A stretch of 64,000 nucleotides of DNA from the NCBI GenBank assembly GCA_028023455.1, contig JAQFVV010006305.1:4269001-4333000 (forward strand), written 5' to 3'. Within the stretch, counting starts at the first letter, position 1; each line of letters starts with the position of its first letter. The stretch is from Epiperipatus broadwayi (lineage: Eukaryota > Onychophora > Udeonychophora > Euonychophora > Peripatidae). Both the position numbers and the translations under genes were made by a program. Under the pieces are notes generated by a model that did no database searches, was not told the DNA's origin, and saw nothing but the letters and a program-made list of their open reading frames with translations. Positions 26,071 through 38,977 of this stretch are shown here, in pieces.

Positions 26071-26396
26071 TATCTGATATAAAACAGTTAATGGGAAATT
26101 TTCACCAAGATCAAAAGGTTGATAAGCCAAAAATTAAATGTAAATTTAAAAATGCACATGAGTTTAGTATGGACTTTTTAAAGAAAATTATTAATCTAAA
26201 AGAAAGATTGATAAGGGCTAGGTTCAAACTCAAGAAAGCAAAGGAAAAGTTAATTATTACAAATAATTTTAAAAAGGCTAAGAATAAAGAGAAAAATGGC
26301 CAAATGATTAAGGTTAGATCTAGGATAATGAAGGTGAATTTTAAGGGGAAAATACTTATTAAAAAGAGAGAAATCAATAATGTAAATAAACAGTAA
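26067..26396 (+). CDS. 109-residue basic hypothetical protein
   Basis: The ATG at 26067 overlaps the stop of the preceding frame as ATGA, an arrangement typical of compact viral or polycistronic genes and rare between animal genes. The protein is intact and very basic, with clusters such as RARFKLKKAKEKL, NNFKKAKNKEKNGQ and GKILIKKREI. The middle region could bind nucleic acid. There is no signal peptide or membrane segment. The stop lies just inside the right inverted arm (which starts at 26385), so the coding region fills the element to its border. The opposite-strand frame 26111-26377 is a shadow. The function is unknown. Confidence 0.5.
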   Translation: MISDIKQLMGNFHQDQKVDKPKIKCKFKNAHEFSMDFLKKIINLKERLIRARFKLKKAKEKLIITNNFKKAKNKEKNGQMIKVRSRIMKVNFKGKILIKKREINNVNKQ

Positions 26397-26751
26397 GATA
26401 TGTTTCATTCATCATCATTCACATTGTCATTTCAGTCATATCAGTGTAGTACCTATAGCATATTACTACTGAATATTCATGCATTATGCAACCTCATTTT
26501 TCATTTATATGTTTCATTAAGTCATTAAATATCCCACATTACATTCAAATGTTTAATTTTATAAATAACAGTATTAAAATCTAGCTTAATTACATTTTAA
26601 ATACATCAGTAAATTATGGACTGGTGGATTATATAATGACAAATACTGTAAAATATTTTATTTATTAAAACAATTGTCATCAATTTTACTCTACTGCTTT
26701 AAAAATATTTAATTATTAGTTCAGTATTTTTTTTTCATTTATTTAAAAGAC

Positions 26752-29700
26752 ATGTATTCCAAACCAAACATGTATATATAATAAAATGTAAATGAGACAA
26801 ATAAAGAAAAAAAATAGAAAGTTTGTTTTGTTAAATTTAAAATCTATTTATATTTATTTGAAGAAATTATAAAGTGGCACACACATGTATATGACATAAT
26901 ATTCTGTTTACAGGATGTTATAGTTAAAGAATAAAATCTATTAAGCAAAATACGTATAAAGTTATTACACTATTTGATTTTGTGTATTTAAAGATTGGAA
27001 ATAATATCAAATATATTTACCACTGTTGTGACAAGTCTTCATAATTAAATTAAATGTTTGCAAGCGGACTCTTTGTAGTTATTAATTCTTTTACTTCTAT
27101 TCTAATTCCTTGGGTGAACATGGATAAAATTGCGAGTCCATTTTGTCTTCCAATTCAATGTTTTAATTAAGAAGTTCATCATTCCAAGATAGATCTGCAA
27201 AATGGTGGACGTCAGGTGCAGGATTCATTTGTCGTGTTTTCTCTCTCCTTTTTTAAATATAATATTTAGGGCAATCTGTCTCTTAATATCTTGTATGGCC
27301 TCAAAGGCACAGAAGAAACTGGAGTCTAACATAGAACCCCAGCACGATGAGAACTTTGCCCCATGTGTTTCATGGAGTTTCCTTTATATATATATATATA
27401 TATATATATCTTTTTTCTGGTCAAAAAATGATTTTTATAAATCTCTTCTTTTTGCCACATATTGCCTTCTACCTTTTCTCTGCAATAATCTATAGCCAAC
27501 TGCCAAAAACAAAATGTCCTCCCTCTCAACAATGTTTTATCTTTTTTTTTTACCTTTAGCCAAAATTCTTTTTACTCAATATGCGAACAAAAGAAAAACT
27601 ACTTAGCAATTTGGTCTTAACTTTTGCTATTTTTGGAAATTCCCTCTAATTACGCTTTGTTGTTTATCTCCATAATGAGACTATAGGATCCTCAAGAATT
27701 TAATTTTTTAATACACATTCTGCCTGTTCTTTCTTTTAGCTAACACAAAAATCATTTCCACAAAGTTTTGAAGCTTGATAATATATTAATATTATTAATT
27801 TAAATGAAATATCCAACTATTAATTATAATATGTTTCAATAACAATACAGTCCATTCGACTAATTGATTCGTGGAAGGTAAACAAAATTCCCTTTTTTTT
27901 CCTTCATATTTTAAAATATTTGAAAATCTCTTGATTCTATTCATTTTTCTTATCCCCTTCAACACAATATTTATCAGTATACACGTATGCTACAAAATAA
28001 GAATAAAATAAGTGAGAGAAAGAAAGTAAAATATATACATTAATACTAGTAACCCATCATCACTATTATTATTATTTATGTAACTATATATGTGTAGCTA
28101 TGTGGTCCTTTCCAAATACACAACTCATGAAACAAAACACACACACACATACATACATACATACATACATAGCCTAATTTACTCTTTCCCTTGTAGCAGG
28201 GTTTGAACACAGCTCCTGTCACAATATATATATATATATATTGTAACCGTCGGAATTGTCGAATGCTGTATTCCACTTCAATTGAAGAAAGAAAGGCCCA
28301 AAATGTTGGTGCCAATTTGTAACTGACTGAATTGATGGATGAAGGTGATGGTTAGGATGATCAATCTGATCTGATAAAAAATCTAAAAATCCAATATAAA
28401 TTAATCTGGTCTAGCTCAATCGGGTCACCATTATATAATAAACCATCACAAAGCACAAATAATCTCTTTTAAAGTTTCATTTACCTAAGCTATATGTAAA
28501 ATGAAGAGATAATGCGACCATCTGCTCCAGACATCAACAAATCCGTCACAATTACAATATAAATTGCATAGAGCAGTGAAACCAACTACTATTGCCCTAA
28601 ACAATAATATAGGATTAGGTTAATTACTTGATTGGCAATCTAATCAAAACCAAATCCCATTAATAACTAACATAGACTCCAACACATATATATTTTATTA
28701 GCCTGTTAATTATTATAGTAATAATTTAACTCTACTTTATTATTTAAAGATGTTGCTTTTATAAATCAATGGAAAAGCTTCTAAGTACCTGTAATAGCAC
28801 TTTACAAAACGTTTGTTTTGTAAACAGACATTATTTAAATAACAAAACAAAATAATGCTTGAACCCAAATATGCATATATCTATTTTAGCAAACGCTAAA
28901 TAGAAAGATAAACACTCGTGTTAATAAGCGATATACAATTTTTTTTTTTTATATATATTTTTTTTTTAATTAATAATTTTCTATGGGTATCAACTGGTTT
29001 TATTATAATCTTATAAACATTTTGAAAATTTATACATTCACTTAAATGTTTACACAAACTAATGGACGTCGCTGATCTACCCATAAGCTACAAAATAATC
29101 TATAAATAACTCACAAACATCTTTCAACAAAATGATGTTTAATTAGTACTTCGCTTAGGTTTAAAATAGAATACTTCATTGGAGTTTAATATCAACACTC
29201 TATTAGCTCATTTCTAACTTTACAATGTCCAATCACATTATATAAAAGACATATAGAGCTTCTATTAGATGTTTATTAACCTGTGAGCCTTAATACAACT
29301 TGTTTGAAAATTTTAAACAATTGAGTAAAATTGATTGATAACAATTAAAACATATGATTATATTTGATATTTATATAGATTGAAATAATATTCAATTGAA
29401 TCGGTCAATGAAATTTATTCTCTTCATGTTATAAGAGTCTAAGAAAATATCCAAGACGAATTATTCCAAACTAAACGATAAAGTATAATTTAGATCTTTG
29501 TGACGGAATCAGACAAACATGAAATGATTGACTTTGTACTATTAACTAAGATAAATGATAATATGTATGTATAATATTCGCATGCAAATATAAATATGAA
29601 AATTATATAGAAACAAAATAAATTTACTAGTAAGCTAAACATACCTTATCTTATATTCCAATTTGCTTACCAAGCTGAGCATGAATTCCGCTACTTAAAT

Positions 29701-30359
29701 AGCTACGCCGTCTTACGCAATCCAAATAAGACAAAATAATTAAACTAGTCTTGATATTCAAATTAACTCAATTTATTAGATTATAAGAAAGAAAATTGAC
29801 AATATTCATGATAGAATACATCCGAAATGACTTTATATTTTAGATGGGTTGATTAAATAAAATGATCATATTGCTATGTGTTTCTCTATATACGTGTTGC
29901 AATAACAATAACGACACAAACAAAAAAAAAATCAATGAATAAATGACGGGAAAGGCCCCTAGATATTTTACTAAAATAAAGTTTACATATAACCTATACC
30001 AAAATGTGAAATAGGAGGATATCAAAATCTATTTGTTTATCAAAATAATTACGGATAAATGAATATGAAATAGAGAATATTTTGAGCCTCTCCGATCATT
30101 TTCATCTAATAACTTATACTACTTGTAGACAAAAAAAAAATCATCATATTTTTACTACATAAAAAAAATATATAACACACGTACATTTTATATAACAAAA
30201 AAAAAATCATACCATATATTTATAAATCAGTTCGTTCACTGTTTACTGGTCTATCGATCGACCTCAATCATAGTGTATAGAAAAGTTTCTCCGTCAGAAA
30301 TGGTAATCGTAAACCCTGCAATACTTTATTAAAAAGTTTCCTTTTCCATTTTTTTCTTT
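26752..30359. other. AT-rich DNA with microsatellites
   Basis: A (CA)n(CATA)n tract lies at 28135-28170 and (TA)n tracts at about 27386-27410 and 28226-28242. The segment 28243-28330 is less AT-rich and its minus strand contains ATTGGCACCA, a word also found near 61950. The YIYIYI frames near 27.3 kb are microsatellite translations. No gene is supported. Confidence 0.4.
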
Positions 30360-30830
30360 TTCCTTTTTTTTTTTTTTTTTCCTCCTTTCTCTTCTCTCCT
30401 GAGGATGTGAGTGCCCTTTGACTATTCCCATTATGAGGTGAAGTGATCCATTGGGTTCCTGTTCCGATGTTTATGCAAATCCATTTTTTTTTTTTTTTTT
30501 ATTTTTACTTCATAGGTTTCTTCTTATTTTTTTTTTTTACATTGTTGCCGCCTTCCGAGACTCCCTTTCCACTGCCCGCTGAATGATTGAACGGGCAGAC
30601 AATTCCTTTATTTTTTCATGTTTTATAGTTTTACATCCAAAATATTAAAAAAAAAATTCATTTTTTTTTTTTTTTAAAGACACGGAAAATAAATCTGTCC
30701 TTTACTATTGCAAAATGATAAAGCTTGTGTGTCCTGTTATCTTCTGAAACGTCATTTTTATATGTTCTCTTTCTGGCGTTGTCTTATCCTGGCGACCACA
30801 CACGGTTATAGATAAGAAGATACGTGAAGA
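30360..30830. promoter_or_regulatory. T-tract rich, less AT-rich patch with POU and GATA words
   Basis: Balanced blocks alternate with T runs of about 10-20 bases. TTATGCAAAT (30471-30480) matches the POU octamer. CTGCCCG and CGGGCAG (30572-30598) form a 7-bp hairpin. TTATCCT, GATAAG and AGATA words cluster near 30784-30823. It stands out from the surrounding A/T-rich DNA, so a regulatory element is possible, but this rests on motif words alone. Confidence 0.25.
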
Positions 30831-33623
30831 TTAAATCCAAATTCGATTACAATTTGTTTTTTTTTTTTTAATATTATTTTATAAACCAAAATACAAAATT
30901 GATATAATAACCTTTTAAATTATTGATACACATCAATGATTTACACCTATCTATATACTTCCCTTTAATAATAATATTTTTAAAAAAAAAATCTATAAAT
31001 AAAATGTACACAACATATATGTAAACATTAAACTGTATGTAATAATGTTACTATGGTGTCTGCATTCATATCTGAAAAGTATAAAACAATATCAATCCGA
31101 TTTAGTTAAATTTATATTATGCTGAATTGTTTACTATGTTTTTCTTTTCTTTTCTTATTAATTTTTTTTTTATATATATATATATACCTGGATCATCAAT
31201 TTGAACACTCACAATATATATATATATAGTGATCTTCAATGTAGTTTTCATGGGTAGGGCGGAGGCTGTCTAAGGATTATCATAAAGACATTTTAAAGAA
31301 ATGTGTGATATTGAACATTTCCACTGAAAATATATAGCAAAGAATAAAATCTATTGGAGATTTATAAGTAGACATAGTGACAAAGTATTTTAGAAAGTTT
31401 AAGATAGCATCATAAAATGTTAAAGAAAAAATATACTACCATATTTTATATGTAAATATATTTGTACTCACAGATTAATGGATCAGTCATTGCAAACCTC
31501 AATTTTAGAACATTTTTTTATCTTTCTTGAAGTTAGAATGGCTATATTCATTTATCAGTGTTTGTTATATATCTGTTTACTTATGATATTGAATATTTGA
31601 TTAGGTTTTATGCTTTTTTATTAGTCCAAAGGAAATAAACTAATAACAGAAAATGAATATTATCATAATATTCTTAAAATTTTATTTTTTAAAAATTCTA
31701 TGACCTTTTCTACTGATATTTTCTGCATAGCAGTATGTGGATGAGCAAAAACAATCTCCTTCATTCTATGTAGCCAAATAAAGTATCAACTTTCTTTATG
31801 TATGATTATCATGGATTTATACATAAATTATATAAATTATATACACATATAACTTTCATGCATATATTAAAATATTACCTAAACAAATTTTTTTATCATT
31901 TACTCATGGCCATGATTTTGTCATTTAACAAATAGACCTTCTGGTGAAATTCAACTAAGTACAAACATTATATATACACAAAATAGAAACAGCATTTCCA
32001 TAAATCACTTCAAAAACAATTCACTTTAGTATCAAATGATATCTTCATGAGATTGATAGTTTCAAATTTAAGATTTATCATCAGAGTTTTTTTGATTTGT
32101 ATGTTTAATTCATTCTTTCCATAAAAATATCTCTGCATTGTCAGATAATATTATATGACTTGCATTCAGTTCATAAATTACAAAGCCAAGTAATGATAAC
32201 TATTTTAAATTCTACTTTTATAAACTTTTAACTCTTTTATTAAGACTTAATTTACTTTGACACATCTTAAAAACTATAACAGGAGTAGATTTACTATCAA
32301 TCGTTTTGAACTATGTAATAATGAATATAAATCAAGGGCTTTCTTCCAAGCAATTTTCATATCCCCCAATAATTGACTATTCTTATAAACCAATGTATAA
32401 ACTGATGATTTAAATGATAATGAAATAAACTCTTTATTCTCACTAACAATTAATTTTTTTATAAATATCAAGTCTGGATTTATTTTTATTAAATATAATA
32501 TTTTACTATAATACAAATCAATACAATTAGAAATGTATTTTTTTTTCAAAGTTATTAAGCCTTCTATTCATATAACAAAAAATTATTAAAAAATCTTCTT
32601 ATGAGTAAAAAGATTGATGGTAGTTAGCAGGCTTTATCATATTTCTTAAATGTTTATATTCAATAAAATGACTACAAAATAAAATATTACTTGTTTTTGT
32701 ATTTTTTTATGTTTTATAATTCTAAATCAATTATATATAAAAATAGATAGATAGATGGATTGATGGATAGATAGAAAGATATAGACTTATTGATAGATAG
32801 ATAGATAATAAATTATATCATATACACTTATATAGATCTAAAAAATTATTACGGAGCTACGTTAGTGTACTAATTGAATGTCAGTTTATAAACATTTCAC
32901 TGACAGATTTACTCAAACCTAAAAAGTTTATATAGCAGAGGGTATATAAAAATATTTTCTGTGCAATATTTATTCAATATGAAACCCCCCGCCCCCACCA
33001 TTTTTTTCTAATCTCTGATTACTAATGCTCTGCATAGTTTGCGACGGTGCTAAAGTGAAACTCCCAAGCAACAAATAGTTTGATTATATATTATAAAGAT
33101 ATAAAAAAACATTTGTTTTGTTTACATTTTATATGCAAACTGAATAACAATATCGCATTTTAATATTTACTTCCCAATTTGATCATAAAGAAAATTTAAT
33201 ATTTATCTTTAAAATAATCTTTCAAAAAGCAAAATGCATTAACAATTTAGTGATCAACTGTCAGCAAGACTTCAGCACAAGAATTATTAGTACACGAGCT
33301 AACATGTTTATGCATGATAAAAAGGTTTCAAAGATTATATTGCATCAGAATGAGAGATTTAAGATTATTAGACTTAACAAGTAAAAATCCAAATCGCAGT
33401 CATCAAATGTTTTCATTAGGAATAATGGTACAACTGACTCATATTCTACATTTTAAATGTAAAAAATTATCAGTGCATTTTGATTTCATTTTGTAAAATC
33501 TAGAATAGTATTAAGTCGTAATAATAATAATAATAATAATCATCATCATCATGAAAGTTACACGGTGGCATAAAATAATATATTTTTATATTAATCTGAT
33601 ATTAAAGTATTTAATTTGCTATC
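30831..33623. other. AT-rich DNA with degenerate GATA repeat
   Basis: A GATA/GATG repeat lies at about 32742-32810. Short (TA)n tracts lie at 31173-31186 and 31215-31227. The minus frame 32274-32549 is Leu/Ile/Lys-rich without a motif. No gene is supported. Confidence 0.4.
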
Positions 33624-33638
33624 AAAAGCACTAAATAG

Positions 33639-33747
33639 GTCAAGCATTGTTAGCCGAGAGGTCATCGCAGCAGCCTTGCAAGCAAGTGGTTAGTTGCAGA
33701 CGGTTGTGGTTTCGCCTCCCGGTCGATGCTATGACATATGAAAAAAA
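33639..33747 (+). mobile_element. tRNA-headed SINE with target-site duplication
   Basis: The body starts TCAAGCATTG after a G and ends with TATGACATATG and a poly-A tail. It is bracketed by a perfect 15-bp duplication AAAAGCACTAAATAG (33624-33638 and 33748-33762, the second sharing A's with the tail). The head is tRNA-like: an A-box-like TAGCCGAGAGG, an anticodon-loop-like CTTGCAA, a B-box-like GGTTTCGCCTCC, and GCATTG pairing with CGATGC as an acceptor stem. It is not a functional tRNA. The same head and tail occur at 40993-41093 on the minus strand. The short length implies the element is essentially a tRNA-like head plus an 8-10 base tail, moved by a poly-A-using LINE. Confidence 0.9.
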
Positions 33748-33762
33748 AAAAGCACTAAATAG

Positions 33763-34949
33763 CAACTCTGAATGTGATATAAACAATCATATCAAAATTA
33801 CTTTAAAATATAATTCAGTGTTTAAATCCTAATATATATTTATCAACATCATCAATTATAAATATAATAAGTAAATATGTAAACAAACAAATATCTTACA
33901 TAGGTAAAAATAAATTACATTTATAAATGAGATTAAATAATCACAGAAAACAATAAAAAATTAAAAACAAAGCAGCAATAAAATTGAATCATGATTTTTA
34001 AATGCACATAAATTTAATTCCATAACATTGCACTTTTTATAAACATTGTTTTTAAATGTACTATTTGTGTAAGAGTATTCCATACGACTTTTAATTATTT
34101 TAGTACAAGCACAACACGATTTGACTCTAAAAACCTTGTTATATTATCGAGAACATTTCTGTTTTCTTTAGTACCATTTATTATAACTTTAGTGAATTGA
34201 AACCCAAATGTCAATCTATGATGGGGTCATAAATTGCATTACTATCTCAAATTAATTTAATCTACAGTTGATGGTGTTAGAGTAAAAAAGGAGAAATACT
34301 CTTCTAATTATTTTCTGTTTTCATTATATATATATATATAAATTATATGTTACTTCCCAATATGAAAAAAATAAATCTTACACAAATGAATAAAAATAAA
34401 ATAAAAGTAGATTTAAAGAGCTTAAGTAAAATAAACCAGAATAATATATTTTTGCAGTGTTTAAAGAGCATAATTTGTATTTTAATATAAAATTTAATTT
34501 TGAATATGTAAATGTTTGGCAAAAGGAGGCAAATGGCAATGAGGGGGGAGCCAATTTTATTAGTAAGAGAAGTGATTTACATAATAATAAAGTGTTAATA
34601 ATAACGTGAAAAGCTGAAATCTTTGACAGATGCACTTTAAAAATGCTTAAATGACAGCCAATCAGATAGTAATAATGACTGCACAAAGAATTCTCAATTA
34701 AAACACAAGTCAGAGACTTTACAAAAAAAAAGATGGAACCCCACCTCCTTCACTACTTAAATTTATATATAAATAAGCCAGACTCAAACATTTTGAACTA
34801 AGAGCCTGAAGTTTTAAACACCTTCACATTTAGTTCACTAAATATTATATATAAATAAACAACATGAATTATTTGTTAGAAAATAACAATTCTGCAACAA
34901 CTCATAAAATGGATTATATAAGAATCAAAACTTATATATATATATATAT
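33763..34949. other. AT-rich non-coding DNA
   Basis: Nothing supported is seen. The minus frame 34378-34686 is hydrophobic and A/T-driven. Confidence 0.4.
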
Positions 34950-35252
34950 AGGGTATATGAGTACAGACTTTCTCACGACCCACCACTCTACACTCCATCT
35001 CATAACACTGATATACTTGAACACATATGTCAAAAAGATAAATAATCACCAATATATGTATTTCATGCTAAACCAGCAATCATCAGTTGGTCCGGATTAT
35101 CATCTCCACACATCTATGCAATAAGTGCTCAGATATATATTAAGATAGCTGATCTTCATACTTTAATGGACAGTCTTCAATCCACTCCACACTCCAACTC
35201 TTCAAATGTCCTTACAATTGAAAATCTGATGATGGAACACTCAAAGACCACT
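34950..35252 (+). repeat. Dispersed ~300-bp family, plus copy
   Basis: It begins ATAGGGTATATGAGTACAGA right after a (TA)n tract and runs through CTGATATACTTGAACACATA, GATTATCATCT, AAGTGCTCAGAT and CTTTAATGGACAG to ATCTGATGATGGAACACTCA. It aligns along its whole length with the reverse complement of 39643-39968 at about 80 percent identity by eye. A third, partial copy lies at 10920-11020. No coding frame or terminal inverted repeat is visible. Confidence 0.85.
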
Positions 35253-35373
35253 GTTTAGAGTCACAGAAAGCATACCGTTATAAGCTATTTTCACAAAAAT
35301 GTACATAGTAATACTATTAGAACTTAAATTTATTATACATTACACAACAATACACTTATTAAAAGTATATATG

Positions 35374-35375
<2 letters not shown>

Positions 35376-35448
<73 letters not shown>
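35376..35448. repeat. (TA)n microsatellite
   Basis: An uninterrupted TA tract of about 70 bp. Confidence 0.97.
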
Positions 35449-35450
<2 letters not shown>

Positions 35451-35859
35451 GATGTATTATGTGAACCATTTAAAACTATAATTTACTAACTGTATAATCA
35501 ATAAAAATTCTGCACTCACTAATACACACACATTTCCAAAATAATATTTGAATATACTAATAAACATAATGCAATAAGTAAATTATTGTATTTGAATGAT
35601 ATTAACTTTTTTTTTCTTTTATCATTACTATTTTGTCATTAGGAGCTTTATAAGAATAATGTCTAATTATTGGAATAATTTGTGACTTCTTTCCTCCCTG
35701 CAAATGAAAAAAAAAATATCTGAAGTTAAACATTAACTTTTCATAAATAACTTTGTTTGATTATATTGTAGTGGTGTTTAAACATTATTATAAAGTTAGC
35801 AAGAAAGATTATCACAAAAAAATATTATAAAAGGCAGCACAAACTTTAACCCTTCAAGA

Positions 35860-36159
35860 AAGTTGAGAAATACACTCCTGAAACATTTTTTGCTCTTTCT
35901 TTTCATATTTTCCTCACTTAAAACGCTTTGATTCCCTCTCTTTAAAAAACAATGTGTTGTCTTTTCAAATCATCTCCTTTTTTCCCTTTTCCAACATATA
36001 TTAAATTTTTTAAAAAAAAAATCTTCTAAAGTTTTTTCTCTTCTTTTTCTCTTTTAAATTTTCTATATCTATTAAATTAACCATATATATCTCACAAAAT
36101 TAAATCACCCCCTCCCCCCTCCTCTTTCTTCTTTTTTGTTCATCTTCTTTCGTGAAAAA
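35860..36159. other. Pyrimidine-rich strand
   Basis: The plus strand is dominated by T and C with blocks of CTCTTT, CCCCCTCCCCCC and TCTTCTTCTTT. It borders the A/T-only block that follows. No coding sequence is seen. Confidence 0.6.
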
Positions 36160-36635
36160 TTATTATTTTTTTAAATAGTTAAAATTAAATTACAAATTAA
36201 TTTTTTTTTTATTATTTTTTATTTATTTAAAATATTATAAAATTTTTTTAAATTATATTCAAATTTAATTTAAATTATTTTTTATTAAAAATAAAATATT
36301 TTTAAAAATAATATTATATTTTTTAAAAAAAATATATTATTTATTGTTTTATTTTTCTTTTTTTAAATAATTTTAAAAAAGTTAAAGAAATAATATTTTA
36401 ATTTTTTTAATTTTGATGATTTTTTTTTTCTTTTATTTAAATATTTTTAATTATATATTATATTATTTTTTTAATAAAATTTTTTAATATTATAATTTTT
36501 AATATTAATAAAAACTTTTTTATATTAATAAATATAATTTATTTATAAAAAATTTTTTAATTATTAAATTTGTTAATTTTTAAAATTAAATTTTTTAAAT
36601 TTTTGATTAATTATAAAATTTTATAATTAATATTG
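36160..36635. other. Nearly pure A/T block
   Basis: For about 475 bp almost every base is A or T, with only a few scattered G and C. It is not a simple repeat: words such as AAATTTTTT and TTAAAAATAA recur irregularly. It resembles a scaffold-attachment or DNA-unwinding type sequence, but nothing further can be shown. Confidence 0.85.
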
Positions 36636-38736
36636 GTTAATGAGGCAAATTTATGCATCACGAAAATTTTATACTTTATAATTTTAAAATAAGATATCAA
36701 TTTTTCAAAGAAAAAATTTCATGTCAACCCTTAGTATAAAAATATATGTTTAGTTTTAAAAAATGCATTCTTATTCAAATCCTTTTGTTTTAAATAAATT
36801 TTATTAAAGTCATACATACAAAACATGAAAATAATTTTAGAAATAGGTAAAAATCAAATTTCACCTTAAAGAAATTATAAAATTATTATCAAAATCATTT
36901 TATATCTGGCATCACATATTTATTTAACAGGCTAAAGTAAACAAAGTTATATGCAAATGTTTTACATAAAAAAAGAAAATTTATAAACAAATAAAATATA
37001 AGTTTATTTTTTTATAAACACCAGTAAAAAAAAAGTTGCCTAAATGTGGAAGTGTACTTTCTTCTAAAAAAACACAATATATCCTTTTTGATATTTTGAT
37101 TGCTGCTAGTATCTAGAGTCAATAATTATAATTAAAATCTTTATTATTAAATAATATTCTATTATAAAACTTGCTACAAGACGAAATTTTTATTGAAAGT
37201 TTTTATCATTAATAATCTAAATAAATTTTAGCTGTTAAACCATATATTGCCGGTTGCAGCACCAATAAAAAATTTCTAATATCATACAATATCTGGTTAG
37301 TTATAAAGCCATAAAAATCATCATTTGCTGAATGTTTAATTTTCTGATCATAAAGATATTATACAAATATAAAACAAATTTTAACATTATTTATAAAACA
37401 TTGTGATGGTAAATGAATATGATATCGTTGAAATGATATGAGATGCACTAATATTTCTGAAGAGCAATAATTATTTACCTTTCTATAAGGTTTTAAAAAT
37501 GAATGTAAAAACTAATTCTAACCTTGTATGAGTGCAGTACAATGAAAAAGTATTGATTTATCAACATAAGCAAGGAGATATGGATATTTAAATATCATGG
37601 AGTTAAGGTCAAAGATGACTGAAAAAAATTAAAGATATTTGACAATTTAATATTGGTTTTAAATATCAGCAACCTATAATGCTTTAAAATCATAGTGGTG
37701 AATGATAAAAGATATAAAATTAATCCTTCATGTATGCAATATCTTGAATAGCCTTATGAGACCAATTTGGAAATCATTTTGATGATTTTCATTTTTAATA
37801 AAACTTTATTGAAACCTTTTATTTTTCATAATATTCACTAAAATTAAAACTTCACAAAAATGAAAGTTATCTTAAAACTAATATACCAATTTTGAAAATA
37901 AATAAAAAATAATGAAATTAAAAGAATAAGATAAAGAGTTTTGTTATAGCCTTCAGTTTAAAAAAAAAATGTTTTTCAATAAATAATAAATAATTCTGCA
38001 CTAAATTTTATGAGAAACATATGATCAGTTAAGTATACATTAGAGTAATGAATATAACTTTTGAAATTTAAAAATTCAATTTATAATTATATAAAAATAG
38101 CAAAAAATAACAACAATCTTTTAATGATTATTCCTTTATATATATACACACACACGGTGTTAATGACTTTCTGTTTGATGTTAATACATTTTCATAATTT
38201 TCTGATTAAAACAAATATGTCCAAATAATATTTCAATGTAAACATCATATACTTATTGAAAAACTAAAATATTTCATTTAATTTTACAAAAATATATAAA
38301 GAAACCCAACTATGAGTAAATGTACAATTTTCAATTTCAAAATCACAATAATAATAATTTTTAGCGCATTATTAAGCTTATGACTTGGCCTAAAACTCCA
38401 CTTCCTTAATTTTATTTTGATTTTCAATGAAGAATATTTATATATAGTTATTTTAGTTAAGAATTAATATTAATCAATATACATTTTAGCCAAATGTTTG
38501 CTGTTAAATGAAATGCTGTAGAATGGTCACACTCATTTCTTAATTACCATGCCAAAAAGACAAACAAAAAGTTTTCTAAAAATATTACTGGATATAATCA
38601 ATTCAACTCAGTTGAAATAGACAACTAATATTAAATAATTATTTTATTCTAATCGCTTCGTCCAATTAGGATTTTTTCAAGACATAACTTTTTCACAACC
38701 ACATGGTCATTATAATTACAATTACTCCATTTAATT
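36636..38736. other. AT-rich non-coding DNA
   Basis: No supported feature is seen. Confidence 0.4.
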
Positions 38737-38737
38737 T

Positions 38738-38768
<31 letters not shown>

Positions 38769-38790
38769 CACACACACATATATATATATA
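38737..38790. repeat. (CA)n(TA)n compound microsatellite
   Basis: A CA tract with one CGCA interruption passes directly into a TA tract that borders the fold-back element at 38804. Confidence 0.95.
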
Positions 38791-38803
38791 ATAAAATAAA
38801 TTC

Positions 38804-38977
38804 TACAAGAGTTTGTAGATAATTATCAACCATTACAGTAATAAATTTTCGCCTAAAACATTATTTATTACTTTGCTACCTCAGGCTTGGAAAAAGTGTA
38901 TGATTAAAGTGAACAAATATTGTTTTAGGTGAAAATTTATTACTGTAATAATTAACAATTATCTACATATTCTTGTA
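38804..38977. mobile_element. 174-bp MITE-like fold-back
   Basis: The left arm (38804 to about 38868) and right arm (about 38914-38977) are imperfect reverse complements of about 65 bp. Matching words are TACAAGA/TCTTGTA, GTAGATAATT, TTACAGTAATAAATTTT and CCTAAAACA. The loop of about 45 bp contains GCTACCTCAGGCTTGG. The borders are TA-rich on both sides, so any TA duplication is masked. There is no coding capacity. Confidence 0.85.

Larger units (their letters stand above)
24630..26751 (+). mobile_element. 2.1-kb element with ~368-bp terminal inverted repeats and internal frames
   Basis: The left arm (24630-24997) and right arm (26385-26751) are reverse complements over about 368 bp. I count only about ten differences, so the pair formed or was homogenised recently. 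The arms end at GTCTTTTAAATAAATG and its complement. No target-site duplication is obvious. The interior (24998-26384) carries several Lys/Glu-rich open stretches in the plus direction, broken by frame changes, and the last frame stops only 11 bases into the right arm. Long arms with coding sequence between them suit a DNA transposon or a deletion derivative of a larger element such as a Polinton, but no transposase, integrase or polymerase motif is seen. The class is unknown. Confidence 0.8.

Noticed and set aside
24630-26751. Calling the inverted-repeat element a Polinton or integrated virus.
   Set aside because: No integrase, polymerase, ATPase or capsid motif is seen; only the layout is suggestive.
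35299-35481. Plus-strand frame rich in IYIYIY, and similar frames near 27.3 and 34.9 kb.
   Set aside because: They are translated (TA)n tracts.
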